This document shows, in pieces, positions 47,514-61,110 of a stretch of 64,000 nt of DNA. The position numbers and the translations under genes are program-made. Position 1 is the first letter of the stretch; every line of letters begins with the position of its first letter. Under the pieces are notes generated by a model. That model saw only the letters and a program-made list of their open reading frames with translations. It had not been told where the DNA came from and searched no databases. Source of the DNA: Acanthochromis polyacanthus (lineage: Eukaryota; Chordata; Actinopteri; Pomacentridae); the NCBI RefSeq assembly GCF_021347895.1, contig NC_067113.1:46415474-46479473 (forward strand), in the 5' to 3' direction.

Positions 47514-48507
47514 CAGGCCCGGACTGGCAATCGGGAGAGGCGGGACTTTTCCCGGTGGCCTGCCTCCTTATTGGCCTGCCTGGACAGGCCAGCCACGGAC
47601 TGGCAGGCCAATGAAAAAAAGTTGATCGGCTTTTTGGCAGACAGGCCAGAGACCGCAAGACAGCAGCGCTGGAAGCCTTACAGAGTACACGCCCACCCTC
47701 CTGTCACTCACACAAAGCAAGTGCTCCTAGCTCTAAATCAGAAGGATAGGGATTGGTCAAAGTGACATTTTTTTAGAAGAAATGTCATGATTAGTTAGTT
47801 GCTTTATGGCCCGCCCCTTCATAGCGAGAACGGGGAAGCATGCACTGCAGAGCGGTGATATGAGAGTGAGTGAGGCGAGAGAGTGGAAGGATCGAAGATT
47901 ATGGAGCACCCTTACTTCAAGTAAGTTTACAAACGGTCGGTTCTTCTCACAAATGCATCATCAGACTTCAAAGGCCAAAATATAATAAAAAATGTCTGGC
48001 CCAAATAAGCTCCACAGGTGTCAGGTGGGTTGCAGGAAGCCTGAAAACGTTTGAGACCCCCTCTTCAGGTAGGATAGGCAGGTGACTGACAATTTTCAGT
48101 TATAAAATGAACATTGGTGTTTGCATATACTATTAGCTATGACCAGCTGACATATAAATGATTTGCTGATAAAATAATAGTTTTTTTTTATTCCACATGT
48201 TCTATAAATAATAGGAAAAGGAAAACATTGGAAAAATTGGTGAGGGTAGTGAAGAGATTACAGAAGAGAAAAGTACTGGACTATATGGAGCTGTCGTTAT
48301 GGTTGTAGACTTGTAGACACTACTAAACAGACTTACTGTCTGTTTAGTAGTGTTGCAATTGCTATAACATAACTGTAAAAGGCATATTTTTGGAAGGAAA
48401 AAAAATTTTTGGTGCATTATCCCAAGTGACACAACCCTTGCGGTGGTGGAAGTGGCCTGACTGATTGGAAATCTCCCGGCCTGAATTTCTTTCCCGGTCC
48501 GGCCCTG
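47514..48507 (+). mobile_element. hAT-like nonautonomous transposon with perfect 8-bp target duplication
   Basis: CTATCAAC occurs immediately outside both ends (47506-47513 and 48508-48515), a perfect 8-bp duplication as made by hAT transposases. The ends are short inverted repeats: CAGGCCCGGACTGG on the left against CAGGGCCGGACCGG, the reverse complement of the right end. The 994-bp interior has no complete transposase, but MEHPYF at 47901-47920 runs into a donor-like GTAAGT at 47921, as if a 5' exon of the parent's transposase gene were kept. A 16-bp-stem hairpin lies at 48317-48353. This is an internally deleted hAT copy. Confidence 0.9.
48317..48353. other. Perfect hairpin inside the hAT-like element
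   Basis: ACACTACTAAACAGAC (48317-48332) is perfectly complementary to GTCTGTTTAGTAGTGT (48338-48353) with loop TTACT. It is directly visible. It may be a subterminal structure of the element or a small nested palindrome. Confidence 0.75.
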
Positions 48508-48515
48508 CTATCAAC

Positions 48516-51500
48516 CATGAAGTCAGGTGATAACAGCCTACTAAACGTCGTAGAAAGTGGAGGAGATATAAATAATGTGCAATAATAATACTTATTGAAT
48601 GGAGTGATAAAACCCAGATCATGTCGGGGTACGGATGGCAGGAGCTTCAGTCACAGAGACTGGACTCAACTGGTTGGTGTCTCAGAAGGAACGTTGACTT
48701 AAGTGACTCAACATTTACAGCTATGGGGCAAAAATAATAAATTGGGTAAGGAATGGTGGTCAGTAGCACAAATTTAGTTACCATAATGCTTTTGCATTAG
48801 CGCGATATGTTAGGACAAGTACAGGAAACAACCATGACTATGAATGTCAATACTGGATGTACATATTATAGTTGAGTTGCAGTGCAATAAACCCTTATCA
48901 CAAATAAAAATGCACATTTGAAAGTTCAGTGATGGAGAACCCATAAGCACTGGTCTACAGAAGTGTGCAAACCAGTGATACGGTCAAATAATTTTGCATT
49001 TGACTGCATGTGTTTGAGGAAAGTAACAGCCTTGACCACTACACTTAGGAGATCCAGTAGTTCTATTACATTGTGGGGGGCATTTCACTCATATGGTTTG
49101 GGTCCACTTCTTTCACTGAGTCACTGCAATCAATACAAAGTTGTTGTGACCGATCACCTTTATGCTATGATGGCAGTGGTTTCATCCACCCTGTGCATAT
49201 ACAGCCAAATTCTAATAATAGTATACACTTTTCTCCCCTCCAAAATATGGTTATGAAACTGTAAAATTTTGTGCTTTTATTCTTGGAGTTAAAACAATGA
49301 CTATTAACTGTGAAAAAATTGCAGGTTGCAAAGCCCTGCTTAGAGGAGAAAAGAATATTATTATAAATTTTACATGGAGATAGGACATTTTTACAATTTC
49401 GTAACTTTTTTTGCACTCAGTTAAATTATTTTCTTTGGTTTCTAAAATCTGTTTAATAGACTATACATTGTCACACAGAAACATAGTTTGTCTTATCCAT
49501 TATCCTATATTGTTTTAGTGGCATATGCATTTTTAAATGTTAATCATAGTTCTCAACTGTGAATCATAAAGGTTAAAGACACACTGCTATATACTGTGTA
49601 TGTCTGCAATTCAGTTTAAAATTTACATTTTGAAAGACAAAAATGTTGTAATTGACAGGAAGTTACAGTTATTGTTGATTACTTTTACACTTTGACAATG
49701 CAGTGTATAATTGGAAAGTCTAGTCATAATAAACATGAAAGCATTAAACACTAAACCTCATATTCTACTGTGGAGTACTACAATCAGTCAAGCAATAATA
49801 ATAATAATGTAAAGTTACAGTAAAAGACTGGTCCTGTAATTTTGCAGGAAAATGTCTCAAAGTGCATTTTTACAGCACAGAATTTCCCAACTGATTTGAT
49901 TAAATGGTTTGATTCATTTGCTATGGCCTTAACCGTCACCCCCACCAAAACACCAAATGAGTCTCTTGAAAGAATGGCATTCAGTCCCACCAGCAGAGTT
50001 ACAAGGACTCAGAAAATCAAAGCAACAGTGCACTGAAGCTTTGCCCCGGCTTACTAAGACACTTTGTTGGTTTTTCATTTAATTTGTCGCTCGTTTTTAC
50101 CTATAATTGCCTTAATCGACCCACGGTGCCTTCACAGCAGCTAAAATGTCATCCTCTCTGACTCAGAGTTCAAGTGTTTGATCAAACTTGACAATCAAGA
50201 GGGTGGAGAGCATCCTGGCCGAGGTTCACCCTAGACCTTGTATGCCCCTCCAGCAGAGAACGAACAACACCAGAAATACTGAAAATCTGCTGGTTAGTCA
50301 GCATCCAAGAAGAAGCGAGCCAGGGTGGCAAGGGGCAACGAGGGCTGAGCCACGCAGCGTCCAAATAACGAGAAAAGAATGAATTCAGTTGGGATTTCTA
50401 ATTCTGCCAGACTGTGATTAATCCCATCAGTAAACAAAGCAGAGGTCATCGTGTTTTGGAGAACTCCAATTAGAGAGTAATCAGTGCTAATCAGACAAGC
50501 TGCTCACCGGCATCTTGGTGATTTCGGCAGTAAAGGGCTCTCCAGTGAATAGTCTGCCCTCCACACTGAGAACGACCGACCCACACTCTGTGATCCCGTG
50601 TTAAGGGAGTGGGAGGCAGAAGAAAGAAAGGAGGCTAATTAGCGGTGCCATTCATTAGCAAGTGCGTGTGATGTGTGCTTGGGTGGGCTGGTGAAATGTG
50701 AGTGGTTTTCTGATCTGGAGCTATAAGTCAACGTGTGCATGAGGTCTCTGTGTGCGAGCACAGGTACGGCTGTAGTAGTGTTCAGTGCCTCGGTTGACTT
50801 GTTGACTTGTGAAACCGTGGCAGTCAAAAATTAAGGGCAGTCATTTGCCTAGACATCACCACAGGGCTCGCTGCTACAGATGTAAATTAGCAGTGACTCA
50901 CTGTTTTCTTCCAGTGAATCATAAAACTTGCCTTTGCACTAGATGCCAGCTTTCAAGGTTAAAGGCCCGGCAAGATGAGATTGTTTGCCAATTGATGGGA
51001 TACCTTGCATTTGCAGCTAGAGAGGAAACAAGGAATATTGCCTGGCAGAGCAACCTCAGAGTGACAAGATTTCAGGACATCACTGCTCCTGGCCAAGAAT
51101 TAGTCCAGTGTACAATATCTGTTAAACCATAAATTGCTGCTGTATTTTTAAACAAACACGAAAGTGTTAATTATTAGTTGTCAGAGCATCAGAAAATCTG
51201 ATTTTGCCTTTGGCAGAGCAAGGCTAGCTTTAGTCTTGTATAACCACACAAGTCTGAGCTGCAGAATGGTCTGACTATAGTCTTTTGATATTCTAATATA
51301 AAGGAAAAACACTTGTTTGTATTTCTTAAAACCAGTCTCAAAATTTTTCTTGCTGAAAATCAAAAGGCCTGTCTTGAGGATCTGCACTGGATCACAAAAT
51401 GTTTGCACTTGCTCATGCTAAAACCAGGATTTGAAAGGTTTGTTATCTTTAGAAAGTAGCTAAAATCACACCATTAGTATATTGTTCCGACAGTCCTCTT

Positions 51501-52255
51501 ATCGGGAAGGTTAACCAAATTTAATCTTCAAATCATGACATTTCATCAAAATTATTTTAGTCTACGTGTCTTGTTTTGAAAAAAAAAAACTGCCAAAAAT
51601 AACTTGTTGGCACCAGTCAAACTTGATAAAAACCAACAAATTGTGCACTGCATGGCACAAATAGGAAGCCATTAGTATCCCAGCTATTACTAACAGTTAC
51701 GTGAGGAAAAAAAAAAACAGTGAACTAGGCTGAACTGCAGGCTGTGTTTACACTGAGCAGATGAGAGTATTTTCCCCAGTAATGGTACCACTTTGTAAGC
51801 ACTTGGAAAATGTTGCACATGTTGATTCTTTTTAAATATGAAAAATGAGCCCACAATAAGTAAAAATATGACATTAGCAAATTAAATGTTCAGTATTAGA
51901 ACACCTGCATAAACAAAGTCTTGGGAAGCATACTACTAGTCTTGTATGGTCCCTGAACTTCATTATTATTCTGCTATAATCAAAAAAAAAAAAAAAAAGT
52001 GGTCTGGTCTTTTTGTATGCAGCAGTCCCCTCAGTAAAGCATAGATTGTCATCAAAATGGCAAATTTACTGAAAAAAATGCCAGAGCTGCATTATAGCAT
52101 GATCCAATCCAAACGTTTTCATCGTGGTAGGTTGCTGTCCTGAATCTGGTTGTTGCTGTTTCCTGTAGTGAACATGTAGATAGTGAAAAGGAAGGAGAAA
52201 ACGGCATGAAATGATAGGTTTATATCCACAGTTTACGCCTGGTGACTCAGACTAG
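48516..52255. other. Unassigned noncoding DNA
   Basis: No gene or clear transposon. AT-rich throughout, with short A-runs (51572-51581, 51708-51718, 51981-51997). A possible regulatory block at 50040-50640 is listed separately. Confidence 0.5.
50040..50640. promoter_or_regulatory. Candidate conserved noncoding block
   Basis: Complex, repeat-free text with TF-site-like words (CCAATTAGAGAGTAATCAG, GTGCTAATCAGACAAGC, CATCTTGGTGATTTCGGC) in otherwise AT-rich DNA. The 60-codon frames on both strands show no domain. Function is inferred from texture only. Confidence 0.2.
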
Positions 52256-52380
52256 GCTAGCTTTTATCCTTTGTTTCTGTGTTTTATGCTAAGCTAAGCT
52301 AATATGTGGTGTGTAACAGCAGCGGATTAGCATATTTCCCAAAATGTCAGGCTGTTTCTTTAATAAATATGACTTGTTAT
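52256..52380. repeat. Possible fragment of a dispersed fish repeat
   Basis: The words CTAGGCTAGC and TTTATGCTAAGCTAAGCTAA are ones I recall from a very common teleost repeat. Boundaries and family are not determinable by eye. Confidence 0.35.
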
Positions 52381-55300
52381 TGGCAGTTCATGTACATCAA
52401 CATCCCTCCGTCGCCCTCCCTCTCTCCCTCCTCTCTCTGAAACAGCATGATTGGTCCACAGGGAGCCCTAATCAAATAACTCGCAGGCCATTGCAGCTGC
52501 CATTTTAGCCATTTCGGTGGAATACACACAGATGCTAGGTGGGTTCCCTTCTGGCCTATCAGACCAAAAAAAAACAGTGATGTAAGGCTTTGCTCATCAC
52601 TATTTCCTGTCTCAGCTTTGGAGACATTTATAGGCCAAGGAGTGCACTGCAATAATGAGTTTGTGTTTATTGCTAGCGTGTTGCCAGCAGAAATGGCAGA
52701 TACTAAGTGATTTGTGAGTTTAATTCCTCCACCTGGCCCTCTGATGGCCTATTGTCCTCCCCCTACGCCCCAATATACATAAATGACATGTTAATGACTT
52801 GTACGGAGATAATGGCTGCTGTGGGCGGTGATTTGTTATGACCATTCATACCTCAAGGTTATCTGTGAATCATACTTCTGACTGTGAGCTGTGATGGCTC
52901 AACAAAAATCAATAAGTTCTTTTAAGTTGTTGTAGGTTCTCCTGGCTGCCAGACGAAATAACAGGATTTAGTTTTTTGTCCTGAGACATTGGGAAAGCTT
53001 CTGATCAATGTTCATTATGTCATCGACATGCCAGCATGGCTTCCAGGGGCTCTTTGTCCTGAGAAAGGTTGGATGTATTTAAGGCGATCCAGCCTGCTGC
53101 AGCTGCTTTTCATGGTTCAGCACTTTCACACGTCTCTTACATTTCATTCGCATTGCACAGCAAATTAAATTCATTTCATAGTTGTTATTCAAATGAAAGT
53201 TCTGAGAGAAGAATCAAAGGGCAAAGCCACAAACAATTTGCTGACGCTATACTCTATACCTTTCTTATTCTGTCACATTTGCAAAATCCCTCTCCCTACA
53301 AAGAAGTGCTGTTTGGGGGCAGTCGACTTGGCTGCCTTTAAAGAAAAGAGCACCACCGTAGCCCTTTTTGCTTAAAAGAATGATTAAAAAAAGAATGTAG
53401 CCTCCTCTTGGCTAGCACAGCCTCCAATTAGAATCTAGTTAAGCTATTTGGAGTAACGTTACTGTGGAATTTGAAGGCAGTCCATTGGGAAAGTCTTCTT
53501 CGCTGAGGGAAGAAAGGAATCCTTATATCCTCCTTAATTAAAACATGATTTACGCTTAGTCCCAGCTATGAAGTTGCCTTTGATGGTTCTTTTGTCAATT
53601 AAAAGTAAGTCCTGCAGAAGATTACATAGCACTCATTACAAGCAGGTTATTCTCAAGGATGTGCAAGTTCTGGTTTTCAAGTAAGGAGCTGCTGGGTGGG
53701 TTAGTGCAAGGACACAAAAGGGGAACTCACGAAATGAATAAGATTTCATACTTGTGCATTATATAACTCTTCTATCGAGGGCTGGCCTCTCCAGAGTCTC
53801 TAACACCTCCTCATTTTTTTTTCTTCCTCATCTCATCCCTGCTCGCTCTCCTCTGCACAAACAAAAGCAGACATCTCATCGCCGTCGTCGGATGCTCGCC
53901 GTGGTGTTCTCCCTTCATGTAATGGACACGGCTGTTATCAGCTGAATCCTGGGCCGCACATCTGCCAAAGACCTCACGCTCCATTTACGCCCCGCCATCA
54001 AAACACCAGTATAGCACTTATGCACTTCAAAAAAATCTTAGCCAGCCTGAAAGAGAAGGGCAGCATGAATATTTAACAAGGAAACTGCTTTTAGATACGC
54101 GAGAACGGGGGCACGGCTGGTCTAAATGTCTTTACCTGATGAGACAAAGAACAAGCATTCAGCTACACTTCCAGTCACCCCAAAGCTGTATTCAGGACAG
54201 TCATTGGCCCGGCGGTATAAATAGTATATCTAGGCACTGAGTGGAGCACTTGAGGTATTTTTTTCTTTTGATATTCAGCAACAGAAGCTCAAAAACTAGT
54301 GTTATGTCACCAAGTTTTATCTGGTGTAGGAGAACTTCATACACTTTCCTGCAATAAATCTTGCATACACTCCCCATACTGCTAATAGAAAAGGGTAAAA
54401 CCAATTCTGTTTTCCTTTTTTTCTGTGCTTTTTTTTTGTGTGTGCTGGCTTTAATTGCTGCTCCAAAGTTGCTATTAGGTTAGACAAGAGAAACTCCGTG
54501 AGTGGTTCAATATTCAACTGCAGATTCAATATTGCTAATTCCCCTTTTGGCCCGGAGAAAACAGCACGCCATGATTTAGGCTGACAGCCCAACAGCAGTG
54601 TATATATTTGAATGAGACAGTAAGATATAAGACCCCCCTGTCTCCTGACATCAGTCACCTTGCACCCTCACAATCTATCATAACACAGCTTCCCGAGATT
54701 TCCCGGTCGTGGCTGCCCCTCCCTGCCTCCGTCCGACAGTTGTAGGTGTAGATTGAAATGGAAATCGACAGGATCAAATGGGATCAATTATTAAATCCGC
54801 TGTTTGACAGAGGATGGAGGAGGGGTGGTGGGGAGGCGAGAGGAGCTTTTCCCACCGTGGGGTAATGTCTTTCATAGCTGGGAGAAAAAATAATAATAAA
54901 AAATTGTGCACTCAAGAGGGTAAGAAAAGGAAAAAAAAAAACAAGCCAGGCGGTGACAGGATTGACAGTTTATTTAAGAGGCCATTAACTTTACATACGC
55001 TGCTTTGAGAAGAAATACACATGCGTTGCAGTTTAAGGCCCCAAGGCTCTGAGTTTGCTGGTATCCGTTAAGTTGAAAACATATCAGGTTGAAGAAAGCA
55101 CTTCTCTGGTGTGGTGCTGGTGCTTATATCTAATGTTGCTCTGCTAATAGAGGCAGAAAAAATCTGGAAAAAATCGACAGCTTGACCTTTTAAGTTTCAT
55201 GGAGGTCACCTCTTACTGTAAATGATTAAAACTGTACATTTTGTGATGTGGTGGAACATCAGCTTAGAAGGTTGGGGCAAATTAAGTGGAGGAACAAAGT

Positions 55301-58300
55301 TGGTGGTCTGCAAGTCTGACATTTCAAGAATTGGCTTTTCTCTTTCACAAAAGTTAGTCATTTTTCTGCTATGATAATATTTGTACCACTTGTTGTAAAC
55401 TCTTAACCTTTGAGTTGAGTTTTAAATAGACCTTTTAGTTCCAATAATCTTCCAGTAAGGAGAATATGAAAAGAGCCTATATAACTGAGATCACAGCACT
55501 CTTGCAGTTTTAATTTTGTATTTGTCTTCAGTGTCTAGCAGCTAACCAAGAAATTGTTTAAAACACCCATGCAATTAATTTACACAAATAATGCAATTGT
55601 AGGAATCAACAGCCTTTTGAAGCTTCTGCACTTCTTTACATTTTAATATTGTGCAACAATTACAAAACTACAAACCTTGTTATTGACAAATAACACACTT
55701 TTATTTACAGGTTAACTATTATTATTCTTATTATTATATTTTTTCATACCGTTTTCATTTGCTGTTGTGCTTACTGCTGCTGAATAATAACAGTCAAAGA
55801 GATAGGAAAAGTAACATGCTGAAAATATATATGAACCTATGCAATGTTCCAAACGAGACTGGAATTAAAGAGCAAATTTAAAGGCTAAGGTTGGCAATGT
55901 ATGATATTTTCCCTGTTGTCAGCTAACCCCATGAAAAGGTCAAAACCAACAGAGTGTTTCATAATGCTGCTCTTGTCTTTGTCTCCAAAGCCCATTTGTT
56001 CCAACTGAGGACATAATCTTGAGAAATAGGTCACAAAAATGTACTTTCCATTTTTAAAAAGGCCGCATTATTTCCCTGGAACTGTAGTTTGGACTAAAGC
56101 AGGAGTAATTAGTGCATTTGTTGCTGACTAGTTTCAGATGGACAATGAAAATGCACTATGCAAGATCCTGGACATAAATATAGCATCAATATAACAGCAA
56201 ACAACTATGTCATGTAAAGATGTAATAGAGTAATATTGTTATTAGCAGGAAAAGACATGACACTCCCTCTGTGTGTGCTCTAATCCAGATTTCTTTGTTC
56301 TATGTTTTTGCAGACGCCCTTGTATGTTGGTGCATGTGAGTCCCTCCCTTTGAAACCGTTGACCTCTTACACTGCATTAAAAAAGCAGCAGTGCAGCCCA
56401 GCACTCGTTTGTTGCCCTAAAAATTCAGCTTCATGCTAAAGTATTTTATTTATATTACTTGATTAATTTAATGTACAGTTTTGAGTGTTTTTTGTGCTAG
56501 TGTTTCTCCAATTGTTTGTGTTCATTGTATGTTTGTTTCCATGGGTCAGCTCCAGTCTTAAAAAATCATCGAACCAGACATACATGAAGTGGAACCAGTA
56601 CCAGTAAAGAAGGAGAGATGGTTGAGTGACATCGATAGCAACGTGCTACAGCTGTGTATTTCCCAACGCTAGCACGGGCTAATGGTTGTGGCTTGAATAT
56701 ATTCAATTGATTGTTATGTACACAACCTTTCTGGCTGTAAATCCGAGTAAACAAATTTGGGAGGGGTGGTCGACGCTCGTATTTGTTTTGATCTAAGATA
56801 CTGGTGCTCTAGTAACAACTGGTAGTTCTGAATGTTGTTTGAGACCTTTAATATCTGCAAGATATGAGACTGACTCAAAATTAACTAAACGAAGGTGTCA
56901 CTTCATTAATGTATTTTTAATAGTTTTTTAGCAAAAATTAAAATTTACAAGTGCTTTATAGTCGAATCACTTCTGTGGTGACAATAAATTACAAAATATA
57001 GAATGTCACAATGTTCCAAAAGATCAAATTACTTGAATATAATGTGCTAAGAAGTTGAAGTATGCTATATCAGATCTGGAACTAAAGAGCCTGTTTGAAC
57101 CCTGCACACAGAAACATCAAGAAAGTTTGAAACTAACATCAGTCAGACATATTTCAACTTGCACAACATGAACTTTATCCTCTTTTCTGGGACAGCAGGG
57201 TGGCAGAGTGAGTATTGAGACTGTCTATCAACTGGAAGACACAAGTTGACAGCAAATCTCTGCACTGTTGAAGAGTCCTTCATCTCCACGCGCTCCACAA
57301 GGGTCTTCCTGTAGCTCGCCTGACCTCTGACCAGAGTCCGAGGCCTCTCTCAGGACCTGTGTGATATCAGAAACTACACGATCCTCTTTCGTGTTGTGTG
57401 TGAAGCAGGATGGAGTCATGTCGAGGGTTTCCTGCTCTTTGTCACCGTGGCACCCAGCTGGGTTGGACAGAGGTCGGGCCACTGAGTCAGCACAACGAGG
57501 CGGCCGCTATGGAGGAGCTGATTTAAACCACCGCCAAACCGGGGCTCAACTTTCATTAGCTGTTGTCATTATTCCCCGGCCGCTGTCTGACAGATGGCAT
57601 TGTGGGATATCGGATTTTATGGCAGGTCATCTTTCATATCCAATTTCTTTTCCCATTTGATGAGAAGTTCTCGCTCCAGTCAAATTCATTTTGCAGTTTG
57701 AATATTGATCGGACTCTGCACTCTCTCTTCCTCGTGCCCCGTCTCTATCGCTCTCTCTTTTCCTTTTCCGACATCTACTGCAAGTCTCTTAAGACTTAAT
57801 GGTCTCTTGCTCTTGGCGCTCGGTCTGGAATGCCGGCGCTCGTCTCTGTGATGGTTCACAGAGAACCTCCGTGGAAAAACATGAATAAACATGAGGTGAG
57901 TTTGGAAGTCAATTAATAACCATGCATTTATCAATTCTCAATTTTCAAGTTTGCATTAATACAATCACTGCCTATAATTACTGTAGGGCCTAATTACCAG
58001 AGTACATTTAAATTAGATTGAATCAGTAATGCAATACAAACAAGTTTAATGCATATAGGAGCACAGAGGGGCTATAATACTGCTCTGTCTAATCTATTAT
58101 ATCAGCAAATCCTTTGAGGGCTGTTGAAATTAGCTTCAGCCTCCCCCAGAAATAAATTGATGGCTTTTGAAAGGGACCGTCCGTCTCGCAGCCGCTCCGC
58201 AAGGACATTAGGGGTCAAGATCTGGCTCTGATATGGCAGCAGCAAGCTTTTATTCCCTGTCAGTTTTTTCTTTTTTTCATTTGGCAGACAGGATATAGAT

Positions 58301-60960
58301 GGGGGATCAGTGGAGATATTTTGCCCGTGCAGACGGTGACCTGACAGAACCCGACTCCACCTGTTTGCTCTGACAGAACTGCTGCCGGAAAATGGCCGAC
58401 CGTAATGACCCATTAAAAATTCAGTATTTGGTGTAATGAGATGATCGTGCTCTGCCAGTGGTGTCTTGGATCTGAGGAACGTTGCAGAGAGAAGGGGTAC
58501 AGCAGCACAATATTACATTCTAGCTGATAAAAGGCTCGAAGGGGACTGTAGATGTAAGTAGATTCGGTAGATGAATAAGTCTCTGTCATGTAAATATGAC
58601 TTGCTTCAGTGAGGCTGGGAAATATGGGGCCTTTGGTCAGAACGAGTTTTGTGTCATATTAGTATAAGTAATGGTTCATTTCTGAATAACACAATTTACT
58701 AAAACAACCCATAAAATGACTTTTTCAGTTAGGCACAGAATGAAACAATCCAACCTAAAACTCGCAAAGCATGAAGGAACAGATTTGTCTTGGCGAAATA
58801 TTGCAATTTGAGAGGTGATCAACCATGAGATAATGGAAATCTCAATCTGGACTTGTTCATTTCCAAAACCTTTTTGCTCTGTGGGGCTACAAGGCGAGTT
58901 GTCAGCATGGTGACACACAAGTGTTGAGAATGCAAAAATAAACTTGACTGCTTGTTTGTTTTTCTGCTCCATCAACTCAGTTCCCAAAGAGGTATGTCAA
59001 ATATAAAAGAGGCTCCCTTCTGAGGCTTTTTTCTTTCACAAACCTTGCTTATTTGCGTTAAACTTGCATTGAGGATAATTAGCCTGCTCCCTTTGGTGAT
59101 AATGCACAATAGTTTGGACATAATTTTCCATCACTTTCCCATGGGAAGCTTTCCGACACCCGGGGACATCCAGTTATAGATTCTGAGGAAAACTGGCAGA
59201 CGTCAGCTATAAAGAGCCCCTAGCCAAGCTAACCGTGCATGAAACACAGAAGCCTCCTTGGTCCACTGGTCCTCCCCAGGGCTACAGTGAATGGTGAACA
59301 TCACAAACAGGAGGATGTATGTGTGATTGTGTGCTGCGGGAGGGCAACACAGCAGTAATGCCTGCTGCACAGCATCTGTCCAGTTGCCAGGGAGACCCTC
59401 CTCCCCTCTTTGAGCTGTGGAGCGAGACATCACAAAGTATAGAACAATGTGAAACAGGGCTGCGATTGGCTGGAAAACGACCCCCGGCATTGTATCACAG
59501 GCGTGACATCGGAACTGGCTGCCAAATCCTGTCGTCACGGGAACAAGGCCTCAGAGGTTTTCGAGAGATTCTTTGGCGGAAGAGGATAGACAAAAGAGGC
59601 ATGTGTTTTTCTCTGTGTTCCTGTCTGCTACATACAACTTTGGGTACTTAACATTGGATTTGTGTTTTTAAGCCATTCCCAGTGTCACTGCTCCAATCAG
59701 CATCTACAGCAGGTGCTGTGTGTGTACATGCGTAGAAAACTGAGGTGCCTCCCTTTGATTTAATCAAGCTACTTTGATTTAATGCCTTCAATAGAGCAGC
59801 CATTAAAACAAAAAGACTGTACTTATGGGGACAGCAGTGTTTCGAGCGACATGCTGACACACTCTCTGTGAAAATGGATGTTTAGTGTGTAGCTTCTAAT
59901 ATTTTTTTCTCTGCTTACCAACCTTAGTGTCTTGGCATAATGAGAACTGACAATTAGTATGAGGTAGCTGAAGATTACAAAGTTAGGTTTAGCAACAATC
60001 AGTTAAACTGGTAAAAACATTTGACTTGATGGAATGAAAAGTTAGGAGATTACCAAAGATAATGGACTGAACTGTAATGGAAAGTCAATCTCCATTTTTG
60101 TTATTTCACTTAACACCAGAAATCTCATAATCCGTCAGAATATCACAAGAATCGCTCATTATGTCATACAAGGACCAAAATTTACCCAGGGGGTGATTTT
60201 TCATATTAAAAAAACACATTAGCAACACATTTTTTTTAAATGCCAACTATATTCCAAGATGGCTGCCATTTCTAATATGCTGTCCCATATCTTTTCACAC
60301 AGCAGGATATTGTTGAGCAATTTGCTTGGTGTCAAAATATATGGAATTTAGCATATAAAATCCAAAATTGCATGTTCTAACACAATAGCTTACAATTTCA
60401 GAGCATGTAGCCTTTGATACTGCTGGGACTCTTTGCCAGAGAGCAGAGATCCTCTATAAAGTTACCTTCCCAATTCGTGCTGCCCTTTTTAAACATATAT
60501 AGTGGAGGATACATAATGCCAAGCCTGAGGTGCAGAGTCCTGCTTTGCTCTTCCATTACAACTTAACAAGATTTTACTCAATTTAGGATTTCTGTTGCCA
60601 AAATTGAGTTTTAATGTGTGAGAAAATGTATCAAACAATGGCAATACCATATTAAATTGGATAAGCATGCTTAAAGACATTGTTGTTGTTTTTTCAAAAA
60701 AAAGCAACAATATGACACCAATGTCTGCCATCTTGAAAAATGGCCACATTTCGAATTTTTAACACAGCTAAATTAGTTTTTGTTTTTTTCTAAATGGGTA
60801 GCGTAGATGTAATACACATGGTAGGTTTAATGCTTGTATGACAATTTGAAAGACAACTTTGTAGTGGGGTTAGACATCAGAGGAAGATCAAATTATTTTC
60901 TCATTTATACAGTTGATTTAACATACAGTATTTTACTGGGTGCAGTATTAACTTTATAGT
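52381..60960. other. Long gene-free stretch, mostly repeat-poor
   Basis: About 8.6 kb without a supportable gene. Most short frames overlap on both strands. An AT-rich zone at 55020-57180 contrasts with more complex blocks at 52400-52850, 53800-54060, 54640-54860 and 57480-58430. A pair of inverted CAAGATGGC words lies near 60255 and 60728. Confidence 0.45.
57480..58430. promoter_or_regulatory. Candidate conserved noncoding block
   Basis: Complex sequence with CpG words (GGCGGCCGCTATGGAGG near 57500, CCCCGGCCGCTGTCTGACAG near 57575) and AT-rich site-like words (GCCTAATTACCAGAG). A second compact patch at 58100-58260 has GTCTCGCAGCCGCTCCGC. No transposon signature and no coding motif. This is among the better regulatory candidates by texture, but conservation is untested. 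Confidence 0.25.
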
Positions 60961-61110
60961 CAGGTTATCAACAAAGATCCATTCTTTGGGAAATATCTGT
61001 ACCAGATTGCATTGCAATCCACCCAGTCATTGTGGAGATATTTCAGTCTTGACCCAAAGTGGTGGACAGAACAACTACATGACCAACTACCATGGTCATC
61101 CAAATAACAA
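60961..61110. repeat. Fragment of a common dispersed teleost repeat
   Basis: The words GATTGCATTGCAATCCACCC, AGTCATTGTGGAGATATTTC and ACCCAAAGTGGTGGAC follow the order of a repeat I recall as extremely common in fish genomes (the 'ATGGCAATCCATCCAATAGTTG'-type element). Ends are not definable by eye. Confidence 0.5.
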
